Origin: REEB509 sp049314555
Lineage (GTDB): Bacteria; Pseudomonadota; Alphaproteobacteria; Caulobacterales; Aquidulcibacteraceae
Length of the DNA: 14,382 nucleotides
Direction of reading: 5' to 3'
NCBI GenBank assembly: GCA_049314555.1
Contig: JBMOEW010000051.1
Span: forward strand, 1 to 14,382
In this document: positions 7,555 through 14,382 of the stretch, in pieces
How the letters are laid out: every line of letters begins with the position of its first letter
How positions within the stretch are numbered: position 1 is the stretch's first letter
Notes under the pieces: model-generated
The model's input: only the letters and a program-made list of their open reading frames with translations
Databases searched by the model: none
Told to the model about the DNA's origin: nothing
Made by a program: the position numbers and the translations under genes

Positions 7555-9143
7555 GTAAAGACCCGACGCGCCGGGAAGCTGCGAGCCGCCTCACTGCGCT
7601 CCCACTTCTCGCCGGCGCATCGGCCTTTGCGCCGGCAGACCCTTCGAGCGGGGTCGTTCACACACGCCATGGCCCCGTCCGCGGTGAGACAGATGCTGGT
7701 GTCTGGGTGTTCAAAGGCGTGCGCTATGGCGCACCGACGCAGCGCTTTCAGCCGCCCGTACCGCCTTCACCCTGGGATGAGATCGTTCAAGCAACCCGCT
7801 TTGGCAGCGCCTCGCCACAGAGGTCTGACGCTCCCAACCAATCCGAAGACTGCCTTTTTCTGAATGTCTGGACGCCCGCCCTCAATCCAGAGGTAAGCCG
7901 TCCTGTGTTGGTTTATGTCCACGGCGGCGGCTACGCGAACGGCCACGGCGGCGATCCGTTGACCAATGGGGCCAAACTGGCCCGCTTTGGCGAGGCCGTC
8001 GTTATCACTTTGAATCACCGCCTCAATGCTTTCGGCTATCTGTCGCTGCCCATGATTTGGCCGGGACGCGCCGACGCCTCCGGCAATATCGGGCAATTGG
8101 ATCTGATCCTGGCGCTCCAGTGGGTGCAGGCGAATGCCACCGCATTCGGAGGCGATCCACGCCGCGTTACTGTCTTTGGCCAGTCTGGCGGGGGAGCAAA
8201 AATCGCGACCTTGATGGCAACGCCAGCGGCGACGGGGCTCTTTCACGCGGCCTGGACCATGAGCGGTCAGCAGATCACAGCGTCCGGCCCTCTTAACGCT
8301 CGGCGCCGCGCTTTTGCCTTCTTGGACGCCCTTGGAATTGATCCGCGATCGGATGGTTCTTTTGAAGCACTGACCGCTCTGCCCGCCCAGCGCCTTGCAG
8401 AAGCCCTAGCCACCCCCGATCCGATCGATCCGAGCCGGGGGTCGATCTCGTTCGCCCCGGTCTTGGATGAGACGATACTGCCCCGCCATCCCTTCTGGCC
8501 CGATGCGCCCGAGCAGAGCCAAACCATCCCCATGGTGTTGGGAAACACGCTGGACGAGACCCGCACCCTGATCGGCCGCAGCGAGCCAGCCACCTTCGAA
8601 ATGACTTGGGAAATGCTTCCCGATCGATTGGCCACACACGTGCGGTGTGATGTAGATCCGTACACTGTCGCACGGTTCTATCGCGACAAGGCCCCGAACT
8701 GGACGCCGGTGGAAGTGTTCTTTGCTGCAACGACGGCCGCCCGTTCCTGGCGAGGCCAAGTGGAGGCCGCCGACGCCCGTAGCCGGCAAGGTGCGCCGAC
8801 CTGGGTTTATCGCTATGATTGGCCAAGCACCAGCGAAGAGGGCCGCTGGCGAGCACCGCACACGATCGATCTAGCGATCATATTCGGTAACATGGATGCC
8901 CCCGGGTCTTACGCCGGAACCGATGCAACGGCGCGCGTCCATAGCCAGGCGATGATGGCTGCGCTTTTGGCTTTAGCCCGCAATGGTGATCCCAACCACG
9001 CGGGCCTGCCGACGTGGAGGACCTGCGCCATTCCGGACCGGGCGACGATGGTGTTTGCAGCGCAAGCAAGCCTGCAAATGGACCCCCGCGGCGACGAGCG
9101 CGCTTTTTTCGCCCGCGTGCCGTTTACACAGTGGGGGACCTAA
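7551..9143 (+). CDS. Exported type-B carboxylesterase (possible pectin or phenolic ester esterase)
   Basis: A 530-aa member of the carboxylesterase type-B family. EDCLFLNVWTP (from residue 99) is the family signature, VYVHGGGYANG forms the oxyanion region, and FGQSGGG holds the nucleophile Ser212. LDET gives a likely acid Glu336 and APHTIDLAIIFGN contains His437. The N-terminus, TRREAASRLTALPLLAGASAFA, looks like a Tat export signal, so the enzyme would act outside the cytoplasm. GTG at 7551 is taken as start because GTGA overlaps the KduD stop, a translational-coupling arrangement. A TTG 12 nt upstream is also in frame. Its operon places it in pectin use, perhaps removing acetyl, methyl or feruloyl esters. 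The substrate is not deducible from sequence. It ends 3 nt from the convergent kdgK. Confidence 0.88.
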   Translation: MSKDPTRREAASRLTALPLLAGASAFAPADPSSGVVHTRHGPVRGETDAGVWVFKGVRYGAPTQRFQPPVPPSPWDEIVQATRFGSASPQRSDAPNQSEDCLFLNVWTPALNPEVSRPVLVYVHGGGYANGHGGDPLTNGAKLARFGEAVVITLNHRLNAFGYLSLPMIWPGRADASGNIGQLDLILALQWVQANATAFGGDPRRVTVFGQSGGGAKIATLMATPAATGLFHAAWTMSGQQITASGPLNARRRAFAFLDALGIDPRSDGSFEALTALPAQRLAEALATPDPIDPSRGSISFAPVLDETILPRHPFWPDAPEQSQTIPMVLGNTLDETRTLIGRSEPATFEMTWEMLPDRLATHVRCDVDPYTVARFYRDKAPNWTPVEVFFAATTAARSWRGQVEAADARSRQGAPTWVYRYDWPSTSEEGRWRAPHTIDLAIIFGNMDAPGSYAGTDATARVHSQAMMAALLALARNGDPNHAGLPTWRTCAIPDRATMVFAAQASLQMDPRGDERAFFARVPFTQWGT

Positions 9144-9146
9144 GGG

Positions 9147-10151
9147 TCATCGGCGAACATCCAGCGAAGTCGCACGCATTAGTGCTTCTATCTCTGGCTC
9201 AGAGCGCCACGCCGCGTCACCGCGCTGGCCGTGTTTGGCCGCCCCGCAAAAGAGCCCAAAGCGCAAACGCTCCAACAGCGGGGCCTGTTGCAGATGGCGA
9301 TGGAGGAAGCCTGCGGCGAAAGCATCGCCTGCCCCGATCCTATCCACGATCCCGGTGACAAGCAGCGGCGGAATAGCTTCCACCGCCGCGCCGCGGACCT
9401 GCATAGCCGCGCCAAGCTTGTGTGCGTCTTGAGCAACAGCCTCACGAGTAGTCCAGGCCATGACCTGAAGGGCGGGGAATGCTGAAAATGCCGCGTCCAA
9501 AGCCTCTGACTCGGAGACCCTGCCCTTGAATCCCAGCACCAGCCCAATATCCCTTGCGTTGATGAACGCAATATCGACTTCTGCCAGCACCCCCCGCAGC
9601 GTCGCTGGACCATCCCCGCCCCATGCGGTCCAGAGTCCTGCACGATAATTGCCATCAAATGAAACGCCGACCTTAAGGGCCCGAGCCTGCCTAACAAGAG
9701 CCAACGCCGCGTCGGCCGCGGCGGGAGACACCGCAGGCGTGATCCCCGAAAGGTGCAACCACCCGGCTTGCTCCAGCACGACCGCTGGCGACTGCGGCAA
9801 CGGCTCAACAGCGAATGAGCTGCCCGCCCGGTCGTAAAGCACCTCCGCCGCATCGATCCCGGCGCCGGGAGTGAGGAAGTAAAGCCCCATCCGCCCCTGA
9901 GGCCGAATGGTGACAGCGCACGTCTGCACGCCATGCATGCGCAAATGGCGCAAGGCTGCTTTGCCGAGGTCATTGTCGGGAATGGTCGACACCATCTTCG
10001 CCGGCGTGCCGAGGTTTGCGAGCGCGACGGCGACATTGGCCTCAGCCCCGCCGACGAAGGCCTCCAACGCTGGGGTTTGAATGAGGCGCTCACCCGCCCC
10101 GGCTGTCAGCCGTATCAGAAGCTCACCGAAACACACGACAGGACCGGTCAT
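9147..10151 (-). CDS. kdgK: 2-keto-3-deoxygluconate kinase, PfkB family
   Basis: A 334-aa ribokinase/PfkB-family sugar kinase. The N-terminal signature is GGAEANVAVALANLG (34-48), and FDGNYRAGLW (165-174) is a motif typical of KDG kinases. The C-terminal signature DRIGAGDAF (270-278) contains the catalytic base Asp276. It phosphorylates 2-keto-3-deoxygluconate to KDPG in the cytoplasm, the step after KduD; the aldolase that would follow is not in the window. Its ATG overlaps the acetylesterase stop (ATGA, 4 nt), and AAGGGAA lies 7 nt before it, so the two genes are co-transcribed and coupled. Length and motifs are normal for the family. Confidence 0.92.
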   Translation of the reverse strand: MTGPVVCFGELLIRLTAGAGERLIQTPALEAFVGGAEANVAVALANLGTPAKMVSTIPDNDLGKAALRHLRMHGVQTCAVTIRPQGRMGLYFLTPGAGIDAAEVLYDRAGSSFAVEPLPQSPAVVLEQAGWLHLSGITPAVSPAAADAALALVRQARALKVGVSFDGNYRAGLWTAWGGDGPATLRGVLAEVDIAFINARDIGLVLGFKGRVSESEALDAAFSAFPALQVMAWTTREAVAQDAHKLGAAMQVRGAAVEAIPPLLVTGIVDRIGAGDAFAAGFLHRHLQQAPLLERLRFGLFCGAAKHGQRGDAAWRSEPEIEALMRATSLDVRR

Positions 10152-11029
10152 GAAGCGTTCCCTTCTATGGTTGCACTTGTCTCACAGCCAGGCCCGCCCA
10201 GCCTAAGGCTGGGATCATAGCCCTGCACCAAGGGATCAACCCAAGCCGCCGCCCTCGTCTGAGATGTAGAAAGGCCTTGCGCAACAAGGCCCGCGATCGC
10301 GCGAGCACCCGCTTCGCTGAAATGGGTGTCGTCAGGTGTCATATCGGGGGCCTCCGCAAGGCCTGCTGTAACCCCGGGGTGCAGGAAATAGGCTCGGGAA
10401 GCTTCCTCTCCGATGGCGTCCAGAAGCGCAAGGCTCGCCTGGAGCAGATCCACCAAGGGGGCCCCCGACCCCCTTGCGACGGCCCGCACCGCCTCCCCAT
10501 AGGCACCATGGCTGTCGATCGCGCGTCCCTCAGCGAACCGGCGCCGCGCCACCGGCGTCAATAGGATCGCCTCAGCGTCGGCGCGAGCGACGTCGTCCAG
10601 GAACCGGTTCAGATTATCCGAAAATGCCCCATCCGCGGCGGTGAAGCGCGAGGGGTCTTCGCGCTTCGCATCATTGTGACCGAACTGGATGAGAACGGCA
10701 TCTCCCGGAGATAAGTCCCTCAGCAACGCCGCCCAGCGCCCCTCTTTGATAAAGCTCTTGGTACTGCGCCCGCTGGCAGCGCGGTTATCCAACCGCACCC
10801 CTGGCGCGAGACCGCATCCAAACACCATGCCCCAGCCCATCCTTGGGTAGCGCTCAGGCCCGTAGGCAGAGGCAGTGGAATCTCCAGCGATGAAAAGCCG
10901 GCTATCCGCAGGGCGCAAGCGCCAAGACGCCCCAGAAAGCCCGCCACATCCCATCGCGCCCATTGTGGCGGCGAGAACAAGAATCCGCCTCCGAGACGGC
11001 GCTGCAAGATGGCGGGGCGCGGCAAGCAT
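10148..11029 (-). CDS. Rhamnogalacturonan acetylesterase-like SGNH hydrolase (CE12-like)
   Basis: A 293-aa exported GDSL/SGNH hydrolase. The blocks are FIAGDSTAS (nucleophile Ser51), NRAASGRSTKSF (oxyanion Gly), GHND (117-120, Asn119) and DDTHFSE with Asp233 and His236. The spacing and the GDST/DxxH pattern are those of rhamnogalacturonan acetylesterases. The N-terminus, SRRRILVLAATMGAMGC, is a signal segment with a Tat-like twin arginine and a possible lipidated Cys28. It would deacetylate rhamnogalacturonan I or pectin in the periplasm or at the surface. An in-frame stop lies 12 nt upstream of the ATG at 11029, so this is the longest possible start. No clear Shine-Dalgarno precedes it, and the promoter is unusually close. 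First gene of an operon with kdgK. Confidence 0.88.
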   Translation of the reverse strand: MLAAPRHLAAPSRRRILVLAATMGAMGCGGLSGASWRLRPADSRLFIAGDSTASAYGPERYPRMGWGMVFGCGLAPGVRLDNRAASGRSTKSFIKEGRWAALLRDLSPGDAVLIQFGHNDAKREDPSRFTAADGAFSDNLNRFLDDVARADAEAILLTPVARRRFAEGRAIDSHGAYGEAVRAVARGSGAPLVDLLQASLALLDAIGEEASRAYFLHPGVTAGLAEAPDMTPDDTHFSEAGARAIAGLVAQGLSTSQTRAAAWVDPLVQGYDPSLRLGGPGCETSATIEGNAS

Positions 11030-11036
11030 GCCCCCC

Positions 11037-11065
11037 GGCTATCAGCTCACAGCCACCGGTGTCAA
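11037..11065 (-). promoter_or_regulatory. Promoter with operator for the acetylesterase-kdgK operon
   Basis: Minus-strand TTGACA (11065-11060) leads into TTGACACCGGTGGCT, a copy of the shared operator (core 11051-11064). With 16-17 nt spacing a weak -10 (GATAGC or ATAGCC) falls at 11037-11043. That puts the transcript start almost at the ATG (11029). The operator is confident; the -10 is not. Confidence 0.6.
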
Positions 11066-11126
11066 ACGCCGCAGCGCAAGCACACGAAGGCTCGCTAGCC
11101 CCGCTGACATCTGCCGCACAATCATA

Positions 11127-11155
11127 TTGACACCGGTTACCTTGTGTCTTTCATT
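11127..11155 (+). promoter_or_regulatory. Promoter with operator for the TRAP transporter operon
   Basis: TTGACA (11127-11132) is a perfect -35 box inside TTGACACCGGTTACC, another copy of the shared operator (core 11128-11141). After a 17-nt spacer comes TTCATT (11150-11155), a weak -10. The leader to the dctP ATG at 11205 would be about 40 nt. The site lies about 75 nt from the oppositely oriented operator of the acetylesterase operon, so both divergent operons have their own copy. Confidence 0.62.
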
Positions 11156-11204
11156 GACTCGAACGAAGAGCTACAAAGCCGGGCGACTGGGAGCCGCACC
11201 TATT

Positions 11205-12194
11205 ATGACGACACGCCGGAACGTGATCCGAAGTGGGGCATCAGCGGCGGGATTGCTGGGGTTGTCCGGCTGCGTCCAGGCTGCGACGGGCGTTCTGACA
11301 GCAGCCGACGTGCATCGTTCAACATACCCGACCGTGGTTGCTGTACAATGGATCGGCGAACAGCTGGCAAAGGAAACTCAGGGCCGCCTTTCCATCCAGA
11401 CTTTTCCTGCAGGCCAAGTTGGCTCCGAAGACGATAGCATCGGCCTCGCCCGCATGGGTGCCCTCGATATGGTGCGGGTGAGCTCCGCCGCCCTAAATAA
11501 TCGCGTACCCCTAACTCGTTTATTGGGATTGCCCTACGTTATCCGGTCGCGAGAGCAGTTCCGCGCCGTGGCGGACGGTGCAGTAGGCGCCCGGGTCAGC
11601 GCCGCCTTTCAAGGCACGGGCCTCGTGCCGCTGGCGATCTACGACGCTGGCCTGCGCTGTGTGTACAATACCAAACGCCCGATCGAAACGCCCCGGGATT
11701 TGTTGGGCCTGAAGCTTCGCACGCCGCAGTCAGACCTCTTCATCGGTATTGTTCGGGCGATGGGCGCAAGCCCCACCCCCTTGACCATCGGTTACGTCTT
11801 CCAGGGCCTCTCCACCCACCTCATCGACGGGGCGGAGAACAACTGGCCCACATTCGAATCCTCGCGCCACGTCGAACTGGCCAAACACTGGAGCAACACG
11901 CTGCACTCGGCTGCACCCGAATTTCTGCTGATGTCACAGCGCCGTTTTGAGGCCCTCTCTGCCGCCGACCGCGCCTTGATAAGAGATGTCGCCGCGCGCT
12001 CCAAGCCTGTCATGCGCGCGGCCTGGGATAGGTTGGAAACTGAATCGGAAGCCGCAGCCCGCGCCGAAGGGGCGATCGTGACAGAGCCTGACCGGAGCGC
12101 ATTTGAAGCCGCCACCAAAAGACTGGTCGCCGAGGAAATCGATCGTCTGAACGCAAGGGATCTTGTCAACGCCATCGCAAGGCTGGACGGATGA
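11205..12194 (+). CDS. dctP: TRAP transporter solute-binding protein (DctP family), predicted Tat lipoprotein
   Basis: A 329-aa extracytoplasmic binding protein of a TRAP transporter, normal length for DctP proteins. The N-terminus has a Tat-like motif (TTRRNVIR) and a textbook lipobox, LSGC, at Cys23. GLKLRTPQSD carries Arg172, equivalent to the conserved arginine that holds the substrate carboxylate, and YVFQGLSTHLIDGAENN is the second typical motif. The ATG at 11205 is chosen because the signal peptide starts there. The frame is open back to 10875, but that part crosses the promoter and the acetylesterase gene. GGGAG lies 11 nt upstream. Next to pectin genes it most likely binds galacturonate or an unsaturated (di)galacturonate; this is inference. 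It overlaps dctQ by 4 nt. Confidence 0.9.
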   Translation: MTTRRNVIRSGASAAGLLGLSGCVQAATGVLTAADVHRSTYPTVVAVQWIGEQLAKETQGRLSIQTFPAGQVGSEDDSIGLARMGALDMVRVSSAALNNRVPLTRLLGLPYVIRSREQFRAVADGAVGARVSAAFQGTGLVPLAIYDAGLRCVYNTKRPIETPRDLLGLKLRTPQSDLFIGIVRAMGASPTPLTIGYVFQGLSTHLIDGAENNWPTFESSRHVELAKHWSNTLHSAAPEFLLMSQRRFEALSAADRALIRDVAARSKPVMRAAWDRLETESEAAARAEGAIVTEPDRSAFEAATKRLVAEEIDRLNARDLVNAIARLDG

Positions 12195-12697
12195 TGGACC
12201 GTGCCCAAAACACATCGATGCAAAAGCCTCTCCGCTCGCCATTGGATTATTGCGAGCAGTTCTTCATTGTGCTTGCGGGAGTGAGCTTAGTCTTGGTCGT
12301 CGCCGCTCAGGGGTGGCAGGTCACATCCCGATATTTCCTGGGAGACCCGCCAAGCTGGACTGATCCCCTGTCCACGACCCTGATGGCGCACGCGGCCATG
12401 ATCGGTGCCGCCGTGGGCGTCCGCCACGGCTCTCACTTCGCCTTTACAAGTCTCGCTGACGCCACCCCTTTGCCTTTGAAGCGCTTGCTGAAGGCGACAG
12501 CCAATCTTGCTGTGATCGCCACTGGCCTGTTGCTGTTTGGCTACGGCGTGCACCTCGTCGTCCTTGACGCCGCCACCAAAATGCCTGGCGCGCCGTTGTC
12601 GTTGGCCCTCAAATACACGCCGCTCGTCCTGGGCGGAGTCTTGATAACCTTGTTTGGTTGCGAGGCGCTGTTCGCCCGCCCGAAAGCCGAGCCTTGA
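12191..12697 (+). CDS. dctQ: TRAP transporter small membrane subunit (DctQ family)
   Basis: A 168-aa protein with four predicted membrane segments (about 24-43, 62-80, 103-123 and 141-160), the normal DctQ layout. The region SRYFLGDPPSWTDPLSTTLMAHAAMIGAAVGVRHG (start about residue 46) resembles the DctQ signature around the first two helices. It pairs with DctM to form the Na+-driven inner-membrane part of the TRAP importer. The start ATG overlaps the dctP stop as ATGA. A second ATG follows directly (12194), so the true start may be one codon later. Confidence 0.9.
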   Translation: MMDRAQNTSMQKPLRSPLDYCEQFFIVLAGVSLVLVVAAQGWQVTSRYFLGDPPSWTDPLSTTLMAHAAMIGAAVGVRHGSHFAFTSLADATPLPLKRLLKATANLAVIATGLLLFGYGVHLVVLDAATKMPGAPLSLALKYTPLVLGGVLITLFGCEALFARPKAEP

Positions 12698-12699
12698 TC

Positions 12700-13974
12700 A
12701 TGACAGTTCTGTTCGCCACCTTCGCGGTTCTGCTTGTGATCGGTACGCCCGTTGGCGCGGCCTTGCTGCTTTCGTCGATCGCCGCGATCGCGGCCCTAGG
12801 GCTGCCGCCGGATGTCGCGATCCAGCAGATGGCCTCGGGTATGTCCTCCATTTCCCTCCTGGCGATCCCGCTGTTCATTTTTGCGGGCGAGCTCATGATG
12901 CGCGGGGGCCTATCAGAGAAAATCATTGCCTTGGCTGTCTCGCTTGTGGGCCGGCTACGTGGCGGTTTGGGGCAAGTCACGATCGTGTCGTCCACGCTGT
13001 TTGGCGGAGTGTCGGGCTCGGCCATCGCCGACGTATCCGCCGTGGGCGGCAGCATGATCCCGCAGATGGTGCAGCGCGGGTATGACAGGGACTTCGCAGT
13101 CAACGTCACGATCTCCTCCGCCTTGATCGCGCTACTTCTTCCCCCCTCCCACAACATGATCCTCTATTCGGCGTCTGCAGGCGGCGGTATTTCTATCACC
13201 GATCTTTTCCTTGCAGGGATTGCGCCAGCCCTAACTGTGGCTGCAGTCTTGATGGTCACGACTTATCTAATGGCACGTCGGCGTGGCTACGGCTCCGAGC
13301 CTTTCCCCGGCTGGCGCGCTATAGCCGTAAGCTTCGTCGCTGCCACCCCAGGCCTTATCCTTGTCGGTATCATTTTTCTGGGCATCCGCAGCGGCGTCTT
13401 CACTGCCATCGAAAGCGCCGCCGTCGCCGTGATCTACGCCGCCGCCATCACAGCGCTCCTTTATCGCCGTCTGCGAGCCGATGCCTTTCGCGAAGCTGTG
13501 GTCGGGGCCCTTCGCAGCACCGGCAACATTATGATCGTAATCGGGGCGGCTGCGGCATTTGGCTGGGTGATGGGCTATCTTCAAGCACCGGCCGCTGCAG
13601 TCGCCCTAATGGAAAGCATCGCAGACAACCAGATCATGGTTCTGCTGATGATGGTCGCGGCTCTTTTGATCCTCGGCACCTTCATGGACATGGCTCCACT
13701 CGTGATCATTGCAACACCGGTGTTTTTGCCGGTTGCGAAGGCCTTTGGTGTGGATCCTGTCCATTTCGGGGTCATTATGATTTTGTCCTGCGGCATCGGC
13801 TTACTCACGCCGCCGGTTGGGTCGGTCTTGTTTATCGGCTCCGCCATCGGGGGCATTTCCGCCACCCAAGCCGTCAAAGGTATGGCTCCGTTCTATTTGG
13901 CGTTGTTGGCGGTGCTGGCTCTGGTTGTGGTTTGGCCAGGGTTTTCGCTCGCTCTGCCACACTTTTTGAGGTGA
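12700..13974 (+). CDS. dctM: TRAP transporter large permease (DctM family)
   Basis: A 424-aa polytopic membrane protein with about 11-12 hydrophobic segments, the usual DctM size. Family motifs are LLAIPLFIFAGELMMRGGLS, FGGVSGSAIADVSAVGGSMIP, a PPS motif in LLLPPSHNMILYS, and GIGLLTPPVGSVLF near the C-terminus. It is the transport channel of the TRAP system. The ATG at 12700 is 2 nt after the dctQ stop and begins MTVLFATFAVLLVIG, the standard DctM N-terminus. A TTG further up (12658) is in frame but lies inside dctQ. Last gene of the TRAP operon. Confidence 0.92.
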   Translation: MTVLFATFAVLLVIGTPVGAALLLSSIAAIAALGLPPDVAIQQMASGMSSISLLAIPLFIFAGELMMRGGLSEKIIALAVSLVGRLRGGLGQVTIVSSTLFGGVSGSAIADVSAVGGSMIPQMVQRGYDRDFAVNVTISSALIALLLPPSHNMILYSASAGGGISITDLFLAGIAPALTVAAVLMVTTYLMARRRGYGSEPFPGWRAIAVSFVAATPGLILVGIIFLGIRSGVFTAIESAAVAVIYAAAITALLYRRLRADAFREAVVGALRSTGNIMIVIGAAAAFGWVMGYLQAPAAAVALMESIADNQIMVLLMMVAALLILGTFMDMAPLVIIATPVFLPVAKAFGVDPVHFGVIMILSCGIGLLTPPVGSVLFIGSAIGGISATQAVKGMAPFYLALLAVLALVVVWPGFSLALPHFLR

Positions 13975-13986
13975 TCACAAATCTCT

Positions 13987-14000
13987 CGACCCGAGGGTCG
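13987..14000. terminator. Small inverted repeat after dctM
   Basis: CGACCC-GA-GGGTCG is a perfect inverted repeat starting 12 nt after the dctM stop, between two convergent genes. This is where a bidirectional terminator is expected. The stem is short (5 bp with a 4-nt loop) and no T-run follows, so function is uncertain. Nothing else recognisable was seen in the remaining bases up to 14101. Confidence 0.25.
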
Positions 14001-14101
14001 TGCCCGCTTGATCTTGCCCGCGCATTCTGTGCTCGGCAGCCGCCGCGTCCCGTTAGAAGCCGCCCTACGGTCGCGCCACACCGCACGATTGCCGCCCTTG
14101 C

Positions 14102-14382
14102 CTATCTAAACGCATGCTCGGCACCCTCCTGCGCCAACTGCTTGACGCGCGCGACCAATGCGCCCCGCATTTGCGCTTTCACTGCCACAAACCCAGGCAG
14201 TTCCGAAAGCGCTCGCGCCCTAAGCTTGGCGACCTCTAAGACGCCATTAGCGTCCGCGATTTCGTCGAAGACGCCATGTCGCAAGAGGTCTGCCGCTGAA
14301 AGACTCCGCGACGACAACGTCAGTTGGCGGAGCAAAGTTGACGGCAGTTCACTCTGAACGATAGCCGCTGGCCCATCTGGAA
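14102..14382 (-). CDS. Enoyl-CoA hydratase/isomerase (crotonase) family protein, C-terminal fragment
   Basis: The frame is open from the right edge to TAG at 14102-14104, so only the last 92 or so codons are in the window. It reads ...ELPSTLLRQLTLSSRSLSAADLLRHGVFDEI followed by an alanine-rich helical tail with LSELPGFVAVKAQMRG. This is the typical C-terminal pattern of crotonase proteins (l.l.sr.lsA.dal..G.vdei...A..la..p...v...K). The catalytic glutamates lie outside the window, so hydratase, isomerase or another activity cannot be told apart. It is convergent to dctM, has no visible operator, and is probably outside the pectin regulon. Confidence 0.72.
   Translation of the reverse strand, partial: PDGPAAIVQSELPSTLLRQLTLSSRSLSAADLLRHGVFDEIADANGVLEVAKLRARALSELPGFVAVKAQMRGALVARVKQLAQEGAEHAFR

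Noticed and set aside
10142..10149. GACCGGTC palindrome at the kdgK start
   Set aside because: Lacks the AC step of TGACACCGGT and sits inside an operon at a coupled start. Not an operator copy.
10875..11204. 110-residue N-terminal extension of dctP in frame
   Set aside because: It runs through the divergent promoter, both operators and the antisense acetylesterase start. The Tat/lipoprotein signal begins at 11205.
12658..12699. TTG start adding 14 residues to dctM
   Set aside because: Lies inside dctQ, while the ATG at 12700 gives the normal DctM N-terminus.
13713..13724. Perfect palindrome AACACCGGTGTT inside dctM, close to the operator core
   Set aside because: It lacks the TGACA half, lies within the coding sequence for the conserved IATPVFLP motif and is far from any promoter. 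Most likely coincidence, though a weak internal repressor site cannot be excluded.
1..14382. CRISPR arrays, tRNA or rRNA genes, insertion sequences, phage genes
   Set aside because: No regularly spaced repeats, cloverleaf-like stretches, transposase motifs or terminal repeats were seen in reading the window.

Overview
The window is a pectin (polygalacturonate / rhamnogalacturonan) utilisation locus from a Gram-negative bacterium. It is probably an alphaproteobacterium of the Caulobacterales or Sphingomonadales kind. This rests on a high G+C content, a large TonB-dependent receptor of the Caulobacter/Xanthomonas type, many 4-nt stop/start overlaps and dense coding. The genus cannot be fixed from the sequence alone.

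Layout, left to right. A TonB-dependent outer-membrane receptor (minus strand) runs off the left edge. Next is a 2-keto-4-pentenoate-hydratase-like (MhpD/FAH-fold) enzyme (minus), divergent from a family-1 pectate lyase with an export signal (plus). A LacI-family repressor (plus) follows. It is followed by a plus-strand operon encoding an RpiB/LacA-family isomerase (DhuI-like), a KduD-type short-chain dehydrogenase and an exported type-B carboxylesterase. Convergent to that operon is a minus-strand pair: a rhamnogalacturonan-acetylesterase-like SGNH hydrolase, then 2-keto-3-deoxygluconate kinase (KdgK). Divergent from that pair is a plus-strand tripartite TRAP transporter (DctP-DctQ-DctM). On the right edge lies the C-terminal part of an enoyl-CoA hydratase-like protein (minus), which probably marks the end of the locus.

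How the genes fit together (inference from families and context). Secreted esterases deacetylate or de-esterify pectin and the pectate lyase cuts it. Oligomers cross the outer membrane through the TonB receptor, and the TRAP system carries (unsaturated) uronates over the inner membrane. Inside, the RpiB-like isomerase stands where KduI would be expected. KduD then makes 2-keto-3-deoxygluconate and KdgK phosphorylates it. The KDPG aldolase, KdgF, a classical KduI and an oligogalacturonide lyase or GH105 hydrolase are not in the window.

The most striking non-coding signal is an exact 10-mer, TGACACCGGT. It occurs five times, always in an intergenic or 5' region, and always with the TGACACC half reading toward a downstream gene: the receptor, the hydratase, the isomerase operon, the acetylesterase operon and the TRAP operon. 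It is centred on CG as LacI-family operators are, and in three cases it contains a perfect TTGACA -35 box. It is very probably the operator of the LacI-type repressor encoded here, and it ties the whole locus, including the hydratase of unknown role, into one regulon.
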